From the NCBI GenBank assembly GCA_964497475.1, contig CAZCDM010000139.1:1-6298 (forward strand): 6,298 bases of DNA, in the 5' to 3' direction. How positions within the stretch are numbered: position 1 is the first letter of the stretch; every line of letters starts with the position of its first letter. Below, piece after piece: positions 4,931-6,298 of this stretch. The position numbers and the translations under genes are program-made. This DNA is from CAZCDM01 sp964497475 (GTDB taxonomy: Bacteria > Planctomycetota > Phycisphaerae > SM23-33). The notes beneath the pieces are model-generated. The model was not told the origin of the DNA. It did no database searches and saw nothing but the letters and a program-made list of their open reading frames with translations.

Positions 4931-6253
4931 TCAGCCCTCGCGGTTGGGGTGGACGGTCTGGACCCAGCGCAGCAGGCCCATCGAGAGGAGCATGAGCCCG
5001 CCTCCGACCAGCAGGACGATCTGATAGGTATCCAGCGGGCCGAGGTGAGGCAAGGCCGGTGGCGCGAGTTCGAAAAGCATGCTGATGATCAGCGGCGAGA
5101 GCATGGGGGCATTGAGCATGATGATACTCGACAGGGAGATGTAAAACGCCCTGCCCCGGTCGGGCACGAGATGGAAGACGTGGGCTGTGCACGCTACCGA
5201 CGAGGCCGCCATCATCGCCCCACTGACAGCCAGGGCCAGTGCGAACAGCCATTTCGCCTGGGCGTTGGGCAGGGCTGCGATGCCCAGCAGGGCAAAGCAG
5301 ACCAGGCAGAGCACGAGGTGGGTCGCCTGGAAGACGCGCTTGGTTCCGATGCGGTCGACGAGGATTCCGGCGATGGCGAATGCGGCGATCTGGCCGACAA
5401 TCATGGCCGAGAAGACAAAGACATTGCTGTCGGCCGGGAAGCCGCGGTGATTCATGTAGAGCACCAGCGGGCTGGTGAGGATGCCGATGCAGAACCCCAG
5501 CACCATGTAGTAGCCCAGGAAGATCACCAGCCCTCTATGGTGCAGCAGGTTGCGGACGTAGTGAACCCAGTGGTCGAACTCGCGGGCGTCGCCGTGGAAG
5601 TTCCGCCCGTCGGGCACGTGGCGGAGGATGACCAGGCCCACGCCGATCAGGGCCGTGCCAAACAGGAAGACCACCTGGTACCGCCAGGGCTCGGGGTTCT
5701 CGCCGACGAACCACCCGGCCGCCCAGACAACCAGCAGCGAGCCGCTGGTCCAGAGCGAACGCAACCGGCCGAAGAACCGCCCGCGGAAGTTGGCCGGCAC
5801 CACGTCGTGCAACAGGGGCATCCAGAAGGTGCTCCCGGAATGTCGAACAAGAATCGCCCCGGCCAGCAGGGCCAGGAAGCACCACGTCCACCCGGGGCCG
5901 CTCGGCAGGACAAACGGGCTGAGAAAGGCCAGCACATACAAAACCAGCGACAGGCCAACCATGCGGTGAAGGAATCTTCGTCCGCGGGCAGGCGGCATGC
6001 GGACAGCGATGATCAGTTGCAACAGCCCACCGACGATTCGGATGACCCCCGGCAGGACCGACTGGACATCCGAGCCACCAAGAGACTTGACCAGCAGCGC
6101 CCCGAGCGACGACTGGGTGATCAGCACTATCGAGACCGAAAAGGCCAGCGCCGTCGGATAAATCAGCCTCATGCCACGCTTCTGCTGGCGCAGGCTCAGT
6201 CCGCTTTCGTTGGGAGTATCCGGGTGGAGGGTCTCAGACATGAAGCGGTCCAT
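4931..6253 (-). CDS. MFS transporter, 12 predicted membrane helices
   Basis: The 440-residue protein has about twelve hydrophobic helices (roughly 30-46, 64-85, 99-117, 123-139, 167-183, 192-211, 243-263, 280-298, 308-327, 335-353, 371-394, 409-430). A longer polar loop (about 212-240) separates the two six-helix halves. The loop between helices 8 and 9 holds GILVDRIGTKRVF, a clear MFS motif A (GxLxDRxGxK). The matching loop after helix 2 (RMPPARGRRF) is degenerate. FRGRFFGRLRSL (156-167) resembles a conserved cytoplasmic segment of sugar-type MFS proteins. It should sit in the inner membrane as a secondary transporter; sugar-like or organic-acid substrates suit the context, but none can be assigned. 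I chose ATG 6253 because AGGGTGAA directly precedes it; MSETLHP (ATG 6241) is the alternative. The TTG at 6280 is unlikely. Its position beside a glycosidase-like gene and upstream of a catabolic operon suggests uptake of a degradation product. Confidence 0.92.
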   Translation of the reverse strand: MDRFMSETLHPDTPNESGLSLRQQKRGMRLIYPTALAFSVSIVLITQSSLGALLVKSLGGSDVQSVLPGVIRIVGGLLQLIIAVRMPPARGRRFLHRMVGLSLVLYVLAFLSPFVLPSGPGWTWCFLALLAGAILVRHSGSTFWMPLLHDVVPANFRGRFFGRLRSLWTSGSLLVVWAAGWFVGENPEPWRYQVVFLFGTALIGVGLVILRHVPDGRNFHGDAREFDHWVHYVRNLLHHRGLVIFLGYYMVLGFCIGILTSPLVLYMNHRGFPADSNVFVFSAMIVGQIAAFAIAGILVDRIGTKRVFQATHLVLCLVCFALLGIAALPNAQAKWLFALALAVSGAMMAASSVACTAHVFHLVPDRGRAFYISLSSIIMLNAPMLSPLIISMLFELAPPALPHLGPLDTYQIVLLVGGGLMLLSMGLLRWVQTVHPNREG

Positions 6254-6255
6254 TT

Positions 6256-6261
6256 CACCCT
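6256..6261 (-). promoter_or_regulatory. Ribosome binding site of the MFS transporter
   Basis: AGGGTG on the minus strand is followed by AA and the ATG at 6253-6251. It supports the start at MDRFMSETLHP. Only 45 bases lie between this ATG and the window edge. They hold no gene I can support and no clear promoter. Confidence 0.55.
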
Positions 6262-6298
6262 GCCCATAGCAAAATTGCAAGGGTTCCCGGTGCGATTG

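Overview
The window reads as part of a GC-rich chromosome carrying a carbohydrate- or small-molecule-catabolism locus. The two most recognisable proteins are a beta-propeller glycosidase-like protein and an FAD-dependent oxidoreductase with a Rossmann GxGxxG N-terminus. From memory, relatives of both are especially numerous in Planctomycetes and related PVC bacteria. There is no rRNA, tRNA or other taxonomic marker, so this placement is an inference. I see no CRISPR array, transposase, phage gene or toxin-antitoxin pair.

Layout, left to right. The first 52 bases hold the probable start of a minus-strand gene that leaves the window. Just upstream of it (56-271, minus) is a short ORF I cannot identify, which looks like the 3' end of a larger gene. 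A minus-strand cluster follows, in transcription order: SDR oxidoreductase (3335-2610), IclR-family regulator (2595-1762) and FAD-dependent oxidoreductase (1705-407). The gaps are 14 nt and 56 nt, so one transcript is likely. On the plus strand, 3527-4924 encodes the beta-propeller glycosidase-like protein. It converges, with only 6 nt between stop codons, on a 12-TM MFS transporter on the minus strand (6253-4931).

A reasonable working model is a regulated catabolic unit. The MFS protein would import a sugar-like or organic-acid-like solute, the glycosidase-like protein would act on glycans, and the SDR and FAD enzymes would oxidise the product. The IclR protein would sense a pathway metabolite and control the minus-strand operon. 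The substrate cannot be read from sequence.

The most unusual part is 3325-3530. A minus-strand reading frame there looks like the C-terminal end of a protein and runs 11 nt into the SDR start. The plus-strand glycosidase-like frame is open with good codon bias back to about 3475 but has no good start and lacks its usual N-terminus. The two 5'-truncated frames meet head to head, as expected for a rearrangement breakpoint or an assembly join. The same stretch contains a 25-bp inverted repeat that could be an operator. The left end (1-1780) is visibly less GC-rich than the rest, and the FAD protein seems to stop earlier than its relatives, so the left flank may also be decayed or acquired.
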